Assembly: GCA_036250195.1 (NCBI GenBank)
Contig: JAVHZZ010000010.1
Location: 105,950,778-106,014,777, forward strand
DNA from: Mixophyes australis
Lineage: Eukaryota; Chordata; Amphibia; Anura; Limnodynastidae
DNA length: 64,000 bases
Reading direction: 5' to 3'
In this document: positions 23,531-35,083 of the stretch, one piece after another
Layout of the letters: the number at the start of each line of letters is the position of its first letter
How positions within the stretch are numbered: the stretch's first letter is position 1
Notes under the pieces: generated by a model
Told to the model about the DNA's origin: nothing
The model's input: only the letters and a program-made list of their open reading frames with translations
Databases searched by the model: none
Made by a program: the position numbers and the translations under genes

Positions 23531-24396
23531 ATAATAACCTAGCTGAAGACCTGCCGCAAGTGGAGGACAATACTGGATCTGTGAATCCGAGTCTTTACTT
23601 GGGAAGATTTGTCTATTTTTAGCGGCACATGTCTAATTTATGGGTACCGGTATCACCCCGGCCACATTGAACCACCTCTTACCGCTACATATACACCAAT
23701 TTGTATTAACATTATACACAATGCAAACTTCTGCTGTAACTTTAACTGCACTGAGGTGCAGTTAGTGCTGATCAGCAGACAGAAGTTACAGCAATCGCTG
23801 GCCGGGCTGTCTGACACCAGACACGGATGTATCTGACACCGGAGACTGATGTATCTGACATAGACTGTCACTTGTGATGGACGGAGAGTGAACACCTTTT
23901 ATTCCTATAGGAGTGGCCACACAAACTTCTCCTGCTTTGTAGACCAGCTGATCCTGTCTTTCTGCATCAGACGCGACATGAAAGAGATAGAGGTATATTA
24001 TTAATGCCTTTCCTTTGACTTTCACACGTTAATAAACGCAATTGTGGCAGATGACAGCCCGTCTCTAACATGTGACTATAAAATAATGAGAGACGACGCC
24101 GTCACATGAAAACAGTTAGTGCCAAGGACTCCAAGCAGAAGTATGAATTTTCTAATGTACGAGGAAAGGAGACAGGTGTATTAATAAGGTGGTAAAATAT
24201 TATAGCAAAAAATGAATTAATCTCACAGCTGTCATCCAAAAAGCCCCAAATCAAATTCTTTCATGAAATTCAGATATAAATTTTGTTTAAAAGAAAAAAA
24301 AAAGAGTTTTAAGTGATAAAATCCATTGTCCCGAGCTCCTCCAATCCACCTGTTATACAATAAGGAGGCTCCGTTCACCTGGGTGAGAACATTCAG
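23531..24396. other. Single-copy DNA, no gene recognised
   Basis: Contains small duplicated words around 23800-23860 (gtatctgacaccgg and gtatctgacatag). No exon recognised. Confidence 0.45.
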
Positions 24397-24820
24397 CGCC
24401 TGATTCATCAATGTACGTATCTGAGCGTATCGTGCACAAACTCTGCTCATGAGAATTGACGCAGCCCTGTCCTCGTCGTCTTCAAACGCAGAGGACACTA
24501 ACTGCAGCCTACGATTTCGGGGAGTAAACTTGGAGTGAAAGGGGCGTTTTGATTTACTCAACTTACAGTAAGGGCGAGCCAAACTCAAGCACACGCAGCC
24601 ACGTCCGAGTCCAGCTCTGGGCATCGCAAAGTTACTTGTTCTTCTGCCGTATCTCTTGCTCCAGCTACAGGGCTAGTCTAAGTCCTGATCACTAGTGATG
24701 ACAGTCTCGTATTCATGCTAGAACATGCGCTAGCAATCACGAGCAACTGTATAAATGTATTTTATGCTCAGCAGACATTAACAGCATCCTAATAAATGTA
24801 TTTCATGGGGGGGGGGGGAG
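24397..24820. mobile_element. GGGCCTGATTCATT family, inverted copy
   Basis: Starts gcctgattcatcaatgtacg. The minus strand reads the same inner words as the element at 9266-9679: ccatgaaatacatttatta, gttaatgtctgctgagcata, gagcaagagatacggcag and cgatgcccagagctgg. The far end is obscured by a G-run at about 24807-24818, so that boundary is approximate. Confidence 0.75.
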
Positions 24821-24925
24821 AATACTTTTAATTTATTTTTTTAAACAGTTTAAAAATTAATGCCTATATTAGTAATAGGTGACATTAATTCAATACTTTT
24901 TCTTTTGCCAATTTATAATCCACAT

Positions 24926-25114
24926 AGACGAACATACTAGTAGGTTAATTGGCTGCTATCAAATTGACCCCAGTCTCTCTCTGTCTGTCTGTGTGTGTAT
25001 GTTAGGGAATTTATACTGTAAGCTCCAATGGGGCAGGGACTGATGTGAGTGACTTCTCTGTACCGCGCTGCTGAATTAGTAGCGCTATAAAAAATAGATG
25101 ATGATGATGATGAT
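24926..25114 (+). mobile_element. V-SINE, 5'-truncated
   Basis: Starts inside the V-domain at acatactagtaggttaattg, then has (TCTG)n, gtaagctccaatggggcagg and a decayed tail agcgctataaaaaatagatg with (GAT)n. Confidence 0.9.
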
Positions 25115-27743
25115 ACAGTAGTATCTTGTATAGTACAGCACAGCAGACCTACACCGGATTTCAACAGTGCACATATCTTGAGAACGAAAGTGGCTTTTCT
25201 AGAGTTAAAACTTTAGATCTCTATTAAATAAAGTTATGAAGTGCAAAGCCTAAAGATACTTTACTAAGCAAGCCTGAAACCCTAACTCCATCCCACAAGC
25301 CACAAAGGCCTGTCCAAGTAAATAAGCTGAAAGGCTGGATCCACTGAGTACCGGTAAGTAAGACTTTGTCTTTCAAGTCACCCAAAAGCAGACATTTAGT
25401 TTGCCTTTAACACCATCACCGTTGTGTTAACACTGATTCTGCTCTGTTCTTTAAGCAGGAGCACCGTACAAGCATTTTCCAAGTTGATAGTCTGTGTCTA
25501 ACAATACTAAGCTGGAGGAAACAGCCCAGATGTGAAACAGACAGTTATGGATGAGAAAACCAACTCCTCACCCCGATGCAGCACAGCACCAGTACGGAGA
25601 GGGACAGTCCTACACATAGTGCAGGTGACAGCCCTGTGACCTGTCAATCACACCGACATCACCAGTATAATGCAGCGGGGGGATTGGGTGACAAGACACA
25701 TCTGTAGGATTATTTATTCTATATGTTTAATCAGAGAGCCCCCTGCTAAGTATTCAGCTGTGTAAGCTTTTCCTGGCACTTTGCACGGAATAATGTAACA
25801 GGGAATTAAACATTGTGCAACATCCCGCCTATTAGTACAAATATGGATGTGTTCATGCATTTGAGAAACTGAGCTTAAACTAATAGAGAAAAAAAAAGTA
25901 AAAATGATGCCATTTGTATATAAATATCACAAAAGAGGGCTGATTTGGAGGAGGTTTCTGGATATAACTACGTCTCTTGCACTTGGAAAGAACACGGTAT
26001 GCTGCATTTCAGTAAAATAGTCCAATAATGAACACATAATAATCTTCACTGCTGTTACTGGAGATCCTCCAACATTGTGCTGCAGGCTACGCTCTCACAG
26101 TGGTGTCAGTAACCTGTACACTCATTATCGTTATCAGGAGGAAGAATGTTTAATAATCACTAAGCACACTCCGCTGCTTGGAGCAGAAGATGCAGCGTTG
26201 ACGGGGTTAATGCCACACACTTGGACTCTAGTTGTTGCTATGGCAGCCGGAGCGGGCAGCCCCTCCCTCGGCTAATGGTGCAGTGCAGGCTTCCCAGCAT
26301 AATGTATGCAGAGATGTCTCCAGGCCGCTTGTCACACGCTCCTGAACGACTGTCAAACAGTGCAAAGTCCTGGTAATGTCTGTACAACGTACAAATGCAG
26401 CATCAAAGTGCACCCCCCATACGCCAAACACCTACAGAAACTCCATATTGTACCATCTGGGAAAAGACGTGCAGATATACAGGTGTTATGGATGACCATG
26501 TACCGGAGAGGCGGCTATCTTATGATGACCACACGCTGTGAGACGTGGTCATTCGGACTGACCGACCAAACAGCCGGATTTGGCCATAAATGAGGGCGGT
26601 AGTCCTCACATTGATCAATCAGTCCCGAAGGATTTTGATCGAACCAGCATTGGTCAGATCTGGTACAAAGACCACATTGGCAGATCAAATCTGCAAGGTG
26701 TGTGTTCAGCTAAAGGCATTGTCCAATTTCTTGTTTTCATGCTTTCGAACATTGGCTTCTACTTTAGTAATCTTGGGTCAATAATGAATAAGGTGACAAT
26801 GGTAGTATTTATGGGGAGTACACCGCACAGGTAGGTTACTCATACCCCCTAGTGGACATGGTTTTAGGAAAAAGTCAAATTTTAGGGGATCTGTCCCTGG
26901 TTGACACACAAAACCCCACCACCAGTACAAATGAGGGCACAGTCAGGATGAGCTGGAAGCATGGCTGGGCAGACCCTGCATACGTCAGAACGGAGAGGGA
27001 CAAGGTGGTCAAATTGACTGAGTGTGGTCATTTTTCCTGAGACTTAATAATGAATCCCTTGACTTGGCAGGCAAGGGGTGATTCTGAATTCAGACGGATG
27101 TATCAGGTAGGTTAACCATGCGGTCTGTGCTGCTTGGAGGAAAACCATGCACTGTTGGCGAGACCGTCAGGTTTAAGTGCCCCAATGTGAGGCATAAAAC
27201 TAAACAACTTGGAGCAGCCCAGCCCACTTCTCGGTGAAATTCCCCTCATCTGAGGACACCAATGCATTATATATCAACTGGTAGCTTTATATTACTTTTC
27301 ATATCCCAGCTGTAGAAAAAGCCTGGGAGCCAAGCCAAGTGAATCAGGTCAATGTACCGTAACTACATGTAAGGGGTGGGCTACCTAATCTTGGGCAGAT
27401 GCTAAATTTGTCAACGAGAGAGATTTATTCTGAGATACCTGACAGGCGTTTCCTGCCAATAGCATGTACCCAAATCACCTTACATATATACCCGAAGGCT
27501 AAAGACATCTGTTTTCACCAGTTCTAAAGGGGGCCGACAGAATCATCGTTCAGTTTGCCAACGCATATGGGTGGGAGAGACGGACTAGAGATGTCTGATT
27601 GTCTCTCGGACTGAGCAGCTAGATCATTAGGGTGTCCAGAAGATGACCTCACACACAGGCTAATAGTGCTCATCTTCTACCCGCAGTTTCCGCAATGCCC
27701 AACAGTGATCCTATTGCTTAACAGAAATGGTATATATGCAAAA
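25115..27743. other. Long single-copy stretch, no gene recognised
   Basis: Contains several small ORFs without recognisable domains. The segment 25750-25860 (cactttgcacggaataatg and gggaattaaacattgtg) is AT-rich and could be conserved non-coding sequence. The part from about 26.6 kb onward may be diverged interior of the Tc1-like element whose 3' end is seen at 27.76 kb, but I could not find the catalytic D,D motifs. Confidence 0.4.
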
Positions 27744-28010
27744 AAAAATGCAATCTTCTGATGTGGCCAAGTCAGATCCCAGAGCTCAATCACATCGAGA
27801 ACATGGAATGAGTTTAAATCTTTATCTTTTCATTTAATAGCTGCTCACCAACATCCGACCTGATGTTGCAAGAAAAATTAGCTGAAAATGATAAAATCCA
27901 AGTGGGAAAAGCTGTTGCCCAAATTCACATCTATAACTGCAGCTAAAGTATTAAAAAACAAGGGAGTGAAAATTTATGCAATCAATTATTAGCTTTTTGA
28001 AATCAACTAA
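27744..28010 (+). pseudogene. Tc1/mariner transposase relic (3' end)
   Basis: The frame from about 27761 reads MWPSQIPELNHIENME and then a stop. It aligns with the WPSQSPDLNPIE block that precedes the last catalytic acid in Tc1-type transposases; here the catalytic glutamate region is followed at once by a stop. Downstream, atgttgcaagaaaaattagc and gagtgaaaatttatgcaatc resemble the 3' end of amphibian and fish Tc1 elements. The rest of the transposase is too decayed to recognise. A pseudogene by any reading. Confidence 0.7.
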
Positions 28011-28022
28011 GACTGCACGTTT

Positions 28023-28076
28023 TATTTTACATTACAGAGCACATTGTGTGTATTATTACATTACAGAGCACATTGT
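28023..28076. repeat. Local direct duplication forming a near-empty MITE site
   Basis: The words acattacagagcacattgtg occur twice, 29 bp apart. The first copy continues into tgtattatta without interruption; the second is split by the MITE and resumes as tgtgtattatta at 28252. Confidence 0.85.
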
Positions 28077-28251
28077 GGGCTAGATTTACTAAGCTGCGGG
28101 TTTGAAAAAGTGGGGATGTTGCCTATAGCAACCAATCAGATTCTAGCTGTCATTTTGTAGAAGGTACTAAATAAATGAAAGCTAGAATCTGATTGGTTGC
28201 TATAGGCAACATCCCCACTTTTTCAAACCCGCAGCTTAGTAAATCTAGCCC
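28077..28251. mobile_element. Palindromic CCAAT-rich MITE, copy 2 (175 bp)
   Basis: Starts gggctagatttactaagctg and ends in its near-exact inverse, cagcttagtaaatctagccc. The arms contain gatgttgcctatagcaacca and gattggttgctataggcaac. TGT flanks both sides. The most symmetrical copy of the family here. Confidence 0.93.
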
Positions 28252-28342
28252 TGTGTGTATTATTAAAATCACAGAATAAATCCGTTTTGAGTCCATGATG
28301 TACGAAAATAAAAATGCCAAAGGGGTGAATGATGTTTACAGC

Positions 28343-28370
<28 letters not shown>
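28343..28370. repeat. (AT)n microsatellite
   Basis: Fourteen AT dinucleotides in a row. Confidence 0.95.
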
Positions 28371-28373
<3 letters not shown>

Positions 28374-28964
28374 TTTGCCTCATTTATGTAACCAATATCA
28401 CAATTTCATTATAAATATGTAAAGTAATGTGTGTACCATGCTCCACTTTAGATACAAAGTGACTCTAGTGACTTTAATTGATGAGTTAATGTCTACCCCA
28501 AGTGTTTCTATTACAGTCAGGTATCTGCCTTCTAGAGATGGAAACAGCTCAGGACCAGCCAGTAAATCTGGCACGTCACATGAGAAGTGGGTGCCAGAGG
28601 CACAATGGGTGGCTGAAATGAAATAAACAGCCAATAACAGCTGCCACACACATCACACAAACCAGAATAAACATTGGCCAAACATTTCACAGAAGCACGC
28701 TCACTACATGTCCTATGAATGTCTAATACATTTGTGTTGTCAGTCTGCCCCCTATTGGTAGGAACCAGTACAACCGCTCACAAGATACACTAAGAAACGG
28801 ATGCTATTAATTATTGTTACTATTAATGCTCAGGAGTCAGTATGGGTATTACTCCTCTTGTAGGAATAAAAGCTGATACACAGTGCTCCCTCTTCATAAC
28901 ACCCCTTGTTATATCGCCACTCTTACTTACAGCCACATAGAAGATACATTATTTACATTGTATT
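28371..28964. other. Single-copy DNA, no gene recognised
   Basis: A minus-strand ORF of 83 codons starts with a hydrophobic stretch but has no recognisable homology. Not called. Confidence 0.45.
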
Positions 28965-29985
28965 CACTGTATTTCTGCCATTTCATCTTGGATGTCTTCT
29001 CGCCAACTCAAACTCAATCTTTCAAAAACTAAACTAATAATATTCCCACCCAATATCAGAAGCTTCCTGCCTGACATTTCTATGTCTGTTGATAACATGA
29101 CCATAAATTCCACCCTGCAAACTCGTTGCCTAGGTGTAATCCTTGACTCACAACTGTCGTTTATTCCCCACAATAACTCCATATCTAAATCATGTTACAT
29201 ACACCTAAAGAACATTTCCAGAATATGCATCGACTATTGCAATTCCCTCCTTACTGGTCTTCCCAAAGTCAAACTTGAACCCCAATCTATTTTGCACGCA
29301 GCGGCTAGATTGATTTTCCTTGCAAACCGTACTTCCTCTGCTGAGCCACTCTGTCAGTCTCTACATTGGTTGCCTGTATTTCAAAAAATCCAATATAAAA
29401 TTCTTCTACTTACATACAAGAACATCAACAAAATTGCACCCCAAAATATCTCCCAACTCAACACCTCCGTTCTGCACAAGATCTGCGTCTCTCATCCACT
29501 CTCATCACATCCTCCCATTCCCAGTCACAGGACCTTTTTCGGGCTGCACCCACTTTGTGGAATACCCTCCCTCGCACAGTAAGACTTTCCTCTAGTCTTC
29601 TAACCTTCAAGCGTTCTTTGAAAACCCACCTCTTCAGACAAGCTTATAGTATTCCTCAACCACTATGTTAATCTCCCCTATTACCACCCTCTACACAGCT
29701 AACACAAGACAACAACCCTCTGACCAACATTGCCACACACACAGCCCATTCAATACTTTTACCTTTGCATTCTAGCTGGTCCAATGTGCAGTATGATGTA
29801 GCACATGCCCTTGTGTTTTCAACTCCCATTGTCCCATAGATTGTAAGCTTGCGAGCAGGGCCCTCTTATCTTTATGTCTGTATGTATTACCCAGTATTGT
29901 CTTATTAATGTTTGTTCCCAATTGTAAAGCGCTACGGAATTTGCTGGCGCTATATAAATAAATGTTGATGATGATTATGATTATA
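28965..29985 (+). pseudogene. L2-clade LINE remnant: RT C-terminus plus 3' UTR
   Basis: The open frame 28992-29582 encodes the C-terminal part of an L2/CR1-clade ORF2: SRQLKLNLSKTKLIIF, then CLGVILDSQLSF, NISRI, DYCNSLLTGLP, AARLIF, SLHWLPV and KILLLTYKNI in the family order. The element is 5'-truncated, so the catalytic reverse-transcriptase motifs and endonuclease are missing. Between NISRI and DYCNSLL a block of roughly 30 residues normal for L2 is absent. Near 29545-29553 a frameshift moves the final LWNTLPRTVRLSSSLLTFK region and KTHLFRQAY into another frame. The 3' UTR ends with gtaagcttgcgagcagg, aagcgctacggaatttgctg and ctatataaataaatgttgat. Dead copy. Confidence 0.92.
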
Positions 29986-30986
29986 TGTCTCCATATCACT
30001 ATAATGCCAGTTTGGGGCTGTGATTTGAGTTGGTAGTATATAAAGAGGGAGCACTGCACTATTATTTGGTTCCATGGCAAGGGAAATAATAACATTACAA
30101 TAAATTGCAATCATTCCATCTGATTTGTGTTTAAAAATATGAGTTAAAACACCATGAAGTACTACAATTCCCATCGTGTCGTGTATATTGAGATGATAAC
30201 CTACCTGTTTGCATGTTACTCCTACTCTATAAATAAGTATTGCTACATTGTAACAATTGCATCTAACGTGCAAAAAAATGATTTATTCTGACCAGTTCCA
30301 GGGACAAATCTGTACAACCTGAAAACAGCTGGAACGACTAAAGGTTTAATACGGCTCAGTGTAACAATCCTAAAAGATCTGCGATCTTACTCCTCAAATT
30401 CTAAAGCTGTAATTCCCCTCCGACAGAGTAACTTGCACCAGTGGGAACAGTGAGCACTTGATACATTTTGCTTTTGTGATACAGTCTCCCAATGTTCTGC
30501 AGAGAAGATTGGGAGCCCAATGTGATCTCTGCCCTGATGCAGGAAGCATCGTACCGTCTAACATATTATACTACACCAGATGCGGATAAACTCCTGTAAA
30601 TAATATCTGTACAAACAGTGAGTTCTAACGTCACCACCTATAATCGGTGAGGTCTGATGTCATCACTTCAGAGTTCATTTGGACAACATCACCTACCCTG
30701 TGTAGAAGAGCTTTTTCCTTTGCCTACGAGTTCATAAAAGTGCATCACTTGAGAGAGAATGAGACATTGGACAAACATTAAGTCATTTCTACAAAAATTA
30801 TTTTATTTGCAGAAAGTATGCTGTAAAGTGCAGATTTTTCAAAAGCCAGATATGGAAGGAATTAAACTCTCTGAGACACTTTTAGTAAACTCCAGCATTA
30901 AGTAATGCAATGATATCATCACGAGGATGAGGGACAGGTGCAACCTGCTCCCTTTTTCCTATGAAAGGGGAACCAGTGCACATTTA
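29986..30986. other. Single-copy DNA, no gene recognised
   Basis: Nothing recognisable; short ORFs only. Confidence 0.45.
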
Positions 30987-31161
30987 GGGCTAGATTTACT
31001 AAACTGCGGGTTTGAAAAAGTGGAGATGTTGCCTATAGCAACCAATCAGTTTCTAGCTGTCATTTATTTAGTACATTCTACAAATTGACAGCTAGAATCT
31101 GATTGGTTGCTATAGGCAACATCTCCACTTTTTCAAACCCGCAGAATAGTAAATATACCCC
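30987..31161. mobile_element. Palindromic CCAAT-rich MITE, copy 3 (175 bp)
   Basis: Starts gggctagatttactaaactg and ends agtaaatatacccc. The arms carry agatgttgcctatagcaacc and the inverse. TTA flanks both ends (30984-30986 and 31162-31164), a classic TWA-type 3-bp duplication for PIF/Harbinger elements. Confidence 0.93.
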
Positions 31162-31490
31162 TTAGACTTAGAGGATATGTGAGAACGTACATTTTCATAA
31201 AAATATTTTTTACATTATTTTCATAAATGCACGTTAATACAGTTATCTGTACTTTAGTTTTGTTACAAATAAACCCTTATGACTTCACAGGAGACTCGTA
31301 AACGCAAATTATTAACCTTCTCCCGATAAAGCCAATCACCAATTAAGAGTAAGCCCCATAAAGTTTCCAATAAAAAAAGATTTACTGAGAACATCACAGA
31401 GAAACGAAAACAGATACAATGCAGTAGTGTTATCCGTGCAGAGCCTGAATATTACAATCTTCACTATATACCACTAAATAATAATGTATA

Positions 31491-31492
<2 letters not shown>
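31162..31492. other. Single-copy AT-rich DNA
   Basis: Nothing recognisable. Confidence 0.45.

Positions 31493-31547
<55 letters not shown>
31493..31547. repeat. (TA)n(CA)n microsatellite
   Basis: About 42 bp of alternating TA followed by six CA units. Confidence 0.95.
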
Positions 31548-31624
31548 GTTATAATAAAATCAAATAAATCTATTCAAATCCCAGATTACACAATATATGT
31601 ACACAGTATATTCACCTTGAGACC

Positions 31625-31775
31625 AGCCGGAGAGTCAGTGCCAATTGGCGTTAATGTGCCTTTTACAATTAGGTATCAATATTTAGAGTTTGGCATGAAG
31701 AATTAATTAGCTAGTAAGTGCACATTTGCATGCTAATTTGTGCCAGCGCTAACGGTGCTATGAAATCCGTCCCAC
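31625..31775. promoter_or_regulatory. Candidate conserved non-coding element with octamer sites
   Basis: Contains gaagaattaattagctag followed by cacatttgcatgctaatttg, which overlaps an octamer ATTTGCAT and an inverted-type ATGCTAAT, sites typically bound by POU proteins. Also ccaattggcgttaatgtgcc. No ORF of interest. Function is inferred from motifs only. Confidence 0.3.
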
Positions 31776-32220
31776 TAGTTTATGTGAATTGATGGAGACC
31801 AGATAGAGCAGTAGGAATAAATTATTATTGATGTAGTTATATCTCGGGAATGGTGACCTGTGTATCCAGCAATGTAAATGACTAATCGCTGTAAACAAGG
31901 CACCTGGCAAAAGACAAATCTAAAATGACACAGGAGAGGAAGGGGACATTAATACAATATCTGTATTAAATATAACTAATCACTGGAAGGAAGCTAGGCC
32001 TACGTGTTCGATTCTTATATGGGCTATCTCAATTGATTAATCTACTAACAGCTCGCTCATTATATAATGCATAGTTTCCTATGCGCTCCACTATATAAGC
32101 AATCATTAATTGTATAATAGTGCGATACTCTCTATCAGTCCAGCAATAGTGCAAATTAATTGCATTTACTGTAGATCGTTCATCTCCAAAGTTTCATAGA
32201 ATGAGCAATTAATCGCTCAT
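31776..32220. other. Single-copy AT-rich DNA
   Basis: Nothing recognisable. Confidence 0.45.
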
Positions 32221-32482
32221 TGCTGTGTGGAGTTTGTATGTTCTCCCTGTGTTTGCGTGGGTTTCCTCCGGGTGCTCCGGTTTCCTCCCACACTCCAAAA
32301 ACATAATAGTAGGTTAATTGGCTGTATATAAAAAAAAATGTTGACCCTAGTCTCTCGGTGTGTGTGTGTGTTGGGGAATTTGGATTGTAAGCTCCAATGG
32401 GGCAGGGACTGATGTGCATGAGTTCTCTGTACAGCGCTGCGGTATCAGTGGCGCTATATAAATAAATGGTGATGATGATGAT
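32221..32482 (+). mobile_element. V-SINE, head missing
   Basis: Starts just after the tRNA-like part at tgtgtggagtttgtatgttc, then tttcctccgggtgctccggt, a short (GT)n and the tail ggcgctatataaataaatgg with (GAT)n. Confidence 0.93.
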
Positions 32483-33181
32483 TGTATACATTTATAAGAC
32501 AAAGTAAAATGATCTAAACATAGCCTGAAACAGCAGCGATAATGTGATTGGATAAAGAAACCTGTTAATGTTGCTGGAAAAAATTGTTAAAGTATTAAAT
32601 AAATAACGTGTAAAAATGTAATAAGCAATACAAAGCTATCAGGAGGTTGTGATTGCTTAGTATAAGGCATATTTTCTACTATAAAATATATATTAATATA
32701 CATCATGTATAAAAAAGGGATTTGTATGACAGTGGAGTAAGATTAAGATTAACTGTAGCGCAGGACTACAGAAATGCCTCTGTGATGTCACTGCTTCCTA
32801 GTGAATTGATTGGCTGCATTCTCATAACGGCTCAGACCAAAATATGGCTGCATCCGCTGTCTGTAATCCAACTGTGGGCAACTAGTAGCCCACATAGGGT
32901 CATACACAACTCTCCTCTTAGATTAATTTCTATCTTTTGCTCCTCTTTCTAAGTATTATAATGTCACACAAGTGTGTAGTGTACAGACTCATTAGCAATG
33001 TCTGGTTACTGCTAATAATATGATCCGAAGCTTTCAGCAAAGTCAATGTGTGGCCCCCATGTGAGACCAAGGGCCATGCTAAAAAATATATCATGATAGT
33101 CACAACAAGTGCGATTTTTATCCTGCCACCACTGATAGCAACAGTTTAACTCATGTTTGCTTAAGATTACAATAATATTTG

Positions 33182-33183
<2 letters not shown>
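32483..33183. other. Mostly single-copy DNA
   Basis: Contains the lone minisatellite-related unit at 32779-32826 (listed separately); otherwise nothing recognisable. Confidence 0.45.
32779..32826. repeat. Lone diverged unit of the 43-bp minisatellite
   Basis: Text tgtgatgtcactgcttccta followed by gtgaattgattggctgcatt and ctcat aligns base for base with the unit of the array at 1-663, with about six differences, in the same orientation. Confidence 0.85.

Positions 33184-33267
<84 letters not shown>
33184..33267. repeat. (TA)n microsatellite, about 84 bp
   Basis: Uninterrupted alternating TA, followed by (ATA)n-like text. Open frames through it encode only Tyr-Ile repeats and are artefacts. 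Confidence 0.97.
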
Positions 33268-33268
<1 letters not shown>

Positions 33269-33869
33269 CAATAATAATAATAATAATCTGCTCTAGACTA
33301 GAAGTACCACCTGCAGTTCTCAAAACACCCAGGAGAGGGAGCTTCATGCCAAACAAAAAAACAAACATTAAAATAAAATAAATCATGATAATTGATATTC
33401 CACGAGACTAATGTAGTATTTGTGCTACCAATAAGCATCTGTGGCTACAACTGTACATACATCTGACCACAGTTAATTATTGTGGGAAAAATATTTTAGA
33501 AAATGTCACTTCACAAAATATATACCGTAGTAATAACTGAAAATAGACAACTCAAGACCACAGAATATAATATAGAAAATATACATTGTACAGTGACATT
33601 TTTATCGCAACCAAAAATATTGTGCAATAACCTCTATCAATTCTACACAGGATGCCCAAAGGATGCCCCTTACCCACTGGCATAAAGAATCACACCTTTA
33701 CTAGAGTAATCGCATGTAAATGTGTATGCGGTGCGAGAGAGGACACTCACTATTTTCCCCAACAAGTACTAGTGTATTGTTATTATACTACAGAGAACAA
33801 AAGGCTTTTGCCAGTGAAATATGAATTGCAGAGTCCATAAAATATTTTACTTGAAGTTCTCTTATTTTT
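33268..33869. other. Single-copy AT-rich DNA
   Basis: Nothing recognisable. Confidence 0.45.
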
Positions 33870-34210
33870 TTATACAAGCAAAATTGTGTTTTAAACAGAG
33901 CGAAACTGAGTTCAGCCATTTATTTTCCACTATGTAAATACGTTTCTGCCTCCCTAGAAGGCCAGGCAGATATAAAGCAGGCAGTTATCTCAGCGTGCCG
34001 AATGATTTACACACACGGAGGATTGCAGGAATTGTATGTGTGAAGAAAATGTGTTGAGCAAACTGGAATATTTTATCCTGGTATAAGAAACGTCTCAGCT
34101 TTATGTCTCTGAGCTCGCAGTCATATTTTTATGCACGTGGCAAGGGACGGAGGGGCTAATTTTAAATCATGTCAAGCGGAATTATGTCAAGATACAAAAA
34201 TATGTATCCG
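33870..34210. promoter_or_regulatory. Candidate conserved non-coding element
   Basis: Single-copy text with gcaaactggaatattttatc, agatataaagcaggcagtta, gagctcgcagtcatattttt and ctaattttaaatcatgtcaa. It lacks stop-free exon-like frames and repeats. Regulatory status is inference. Confidence 0.25.
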
Positions 34211-34413
34211 CAGTGATATGATCATGCCCCAAGGAATGTCACGTAGACATATCAGTCTACGTATGAGAATCTCAGCTTAGCAATGTTCTGTTCAGTCCAG
34301 TGCCATCTCCAATATTGTGATCTATCATATTCATAAGTCATTCTATGACTATGAATTCTATGACTTCCAAACATGGGTGAAACCAATAGAGTCTGGAACA
34401 TTAAGCTTTATAC

Positions 34414-35005
34414 TAGAGATGCTCAGGCTCAGTTCCTCGAGAACCGAACACACCCGATCTTAGGGGATCCAAGTACAGAGCTGAGCCGGCTCGTTACTGT
34501 CGTGCGCCCTCGGAATTGAAAACGAGGCAAAACATCATTGTGACGTCGCCGGATGTTGGATCTTGCGAGTTTTTGAATTTCTTTTTAAGATCCAACATAA
34601 CGGTGGGTGGGAGGTAGGGTAGACCCCCATTTATCTTTTCTGCCACTGCTGTGTGTCAATGTGTCCTAGATGTGCTAGGAACTGCCGTGTGTTTGTGTCA
34701 TTGCTCTGTCGCTTACCATCCAGCCAGGTCGCTGCAGTATTTGTCCCAAAGTGTATGAAAATAATATTGTGACCTGTGAGGTGGTCAAAATTGACTGCAA
34801 ATGACTTGAAATTAGTGTCATTGGGGTTAATAATAATGTAGGAACAAAAAAAAAAGAGCAAAAATATATGATTTTAGCATATTTTAGGATTTTTTCTATA
34901 AAAACCAAAACCAAAACCCACGAGGGCGGTTTGCCAAAACCAAAACACGAAGATAATCCAGATCCAAAACCAAAACCAGTTCACGGGGATCAGTGAGCAT
35001 GTCTA
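34414..35005. mobile_element. Non-autonomous hAT element (592 bp)
   Basis: Termini tagagatgctca and tgagcatgtcta are inverted relatives. The flanking octamers ctttatac (34406-34413) and ctctatac (35006-35013) match at 7 of 8 positions. The right sub-terminal region is a run of aaaaccaaaacc words. The short internal ORF near 34631-34914 shows no transposase similarity. Confidence 0.85.
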
Positions 35006-35083
35006 CTCTATACCCCTGGCATCAAAGTCATATGTTATATCAAGATGCAGGAGGGAAACATTCTACAAGGGAAGAGAAGTATT

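Noticed and set aside
26570..27740. Interior of a Tc1-type transposase upstream of the 27.76-kb scrap
   Set aside because: I looked for the DNA-binding and first catalytic-acid regions and could not find them in any frame; only the 3' scrap is defensible.
28398..28649. Minus-strand 83-codon ORF with a signal-peptide-like start
   Set aside because: No recognisable domain, no splice context, and length is within chance expectation for this window.
33157..33386. Tyr-Ile repeat ORFs
   Set aside because: Translation of a (TA)n microsatellite; the same applies near 31.5 and 59.3 kb.
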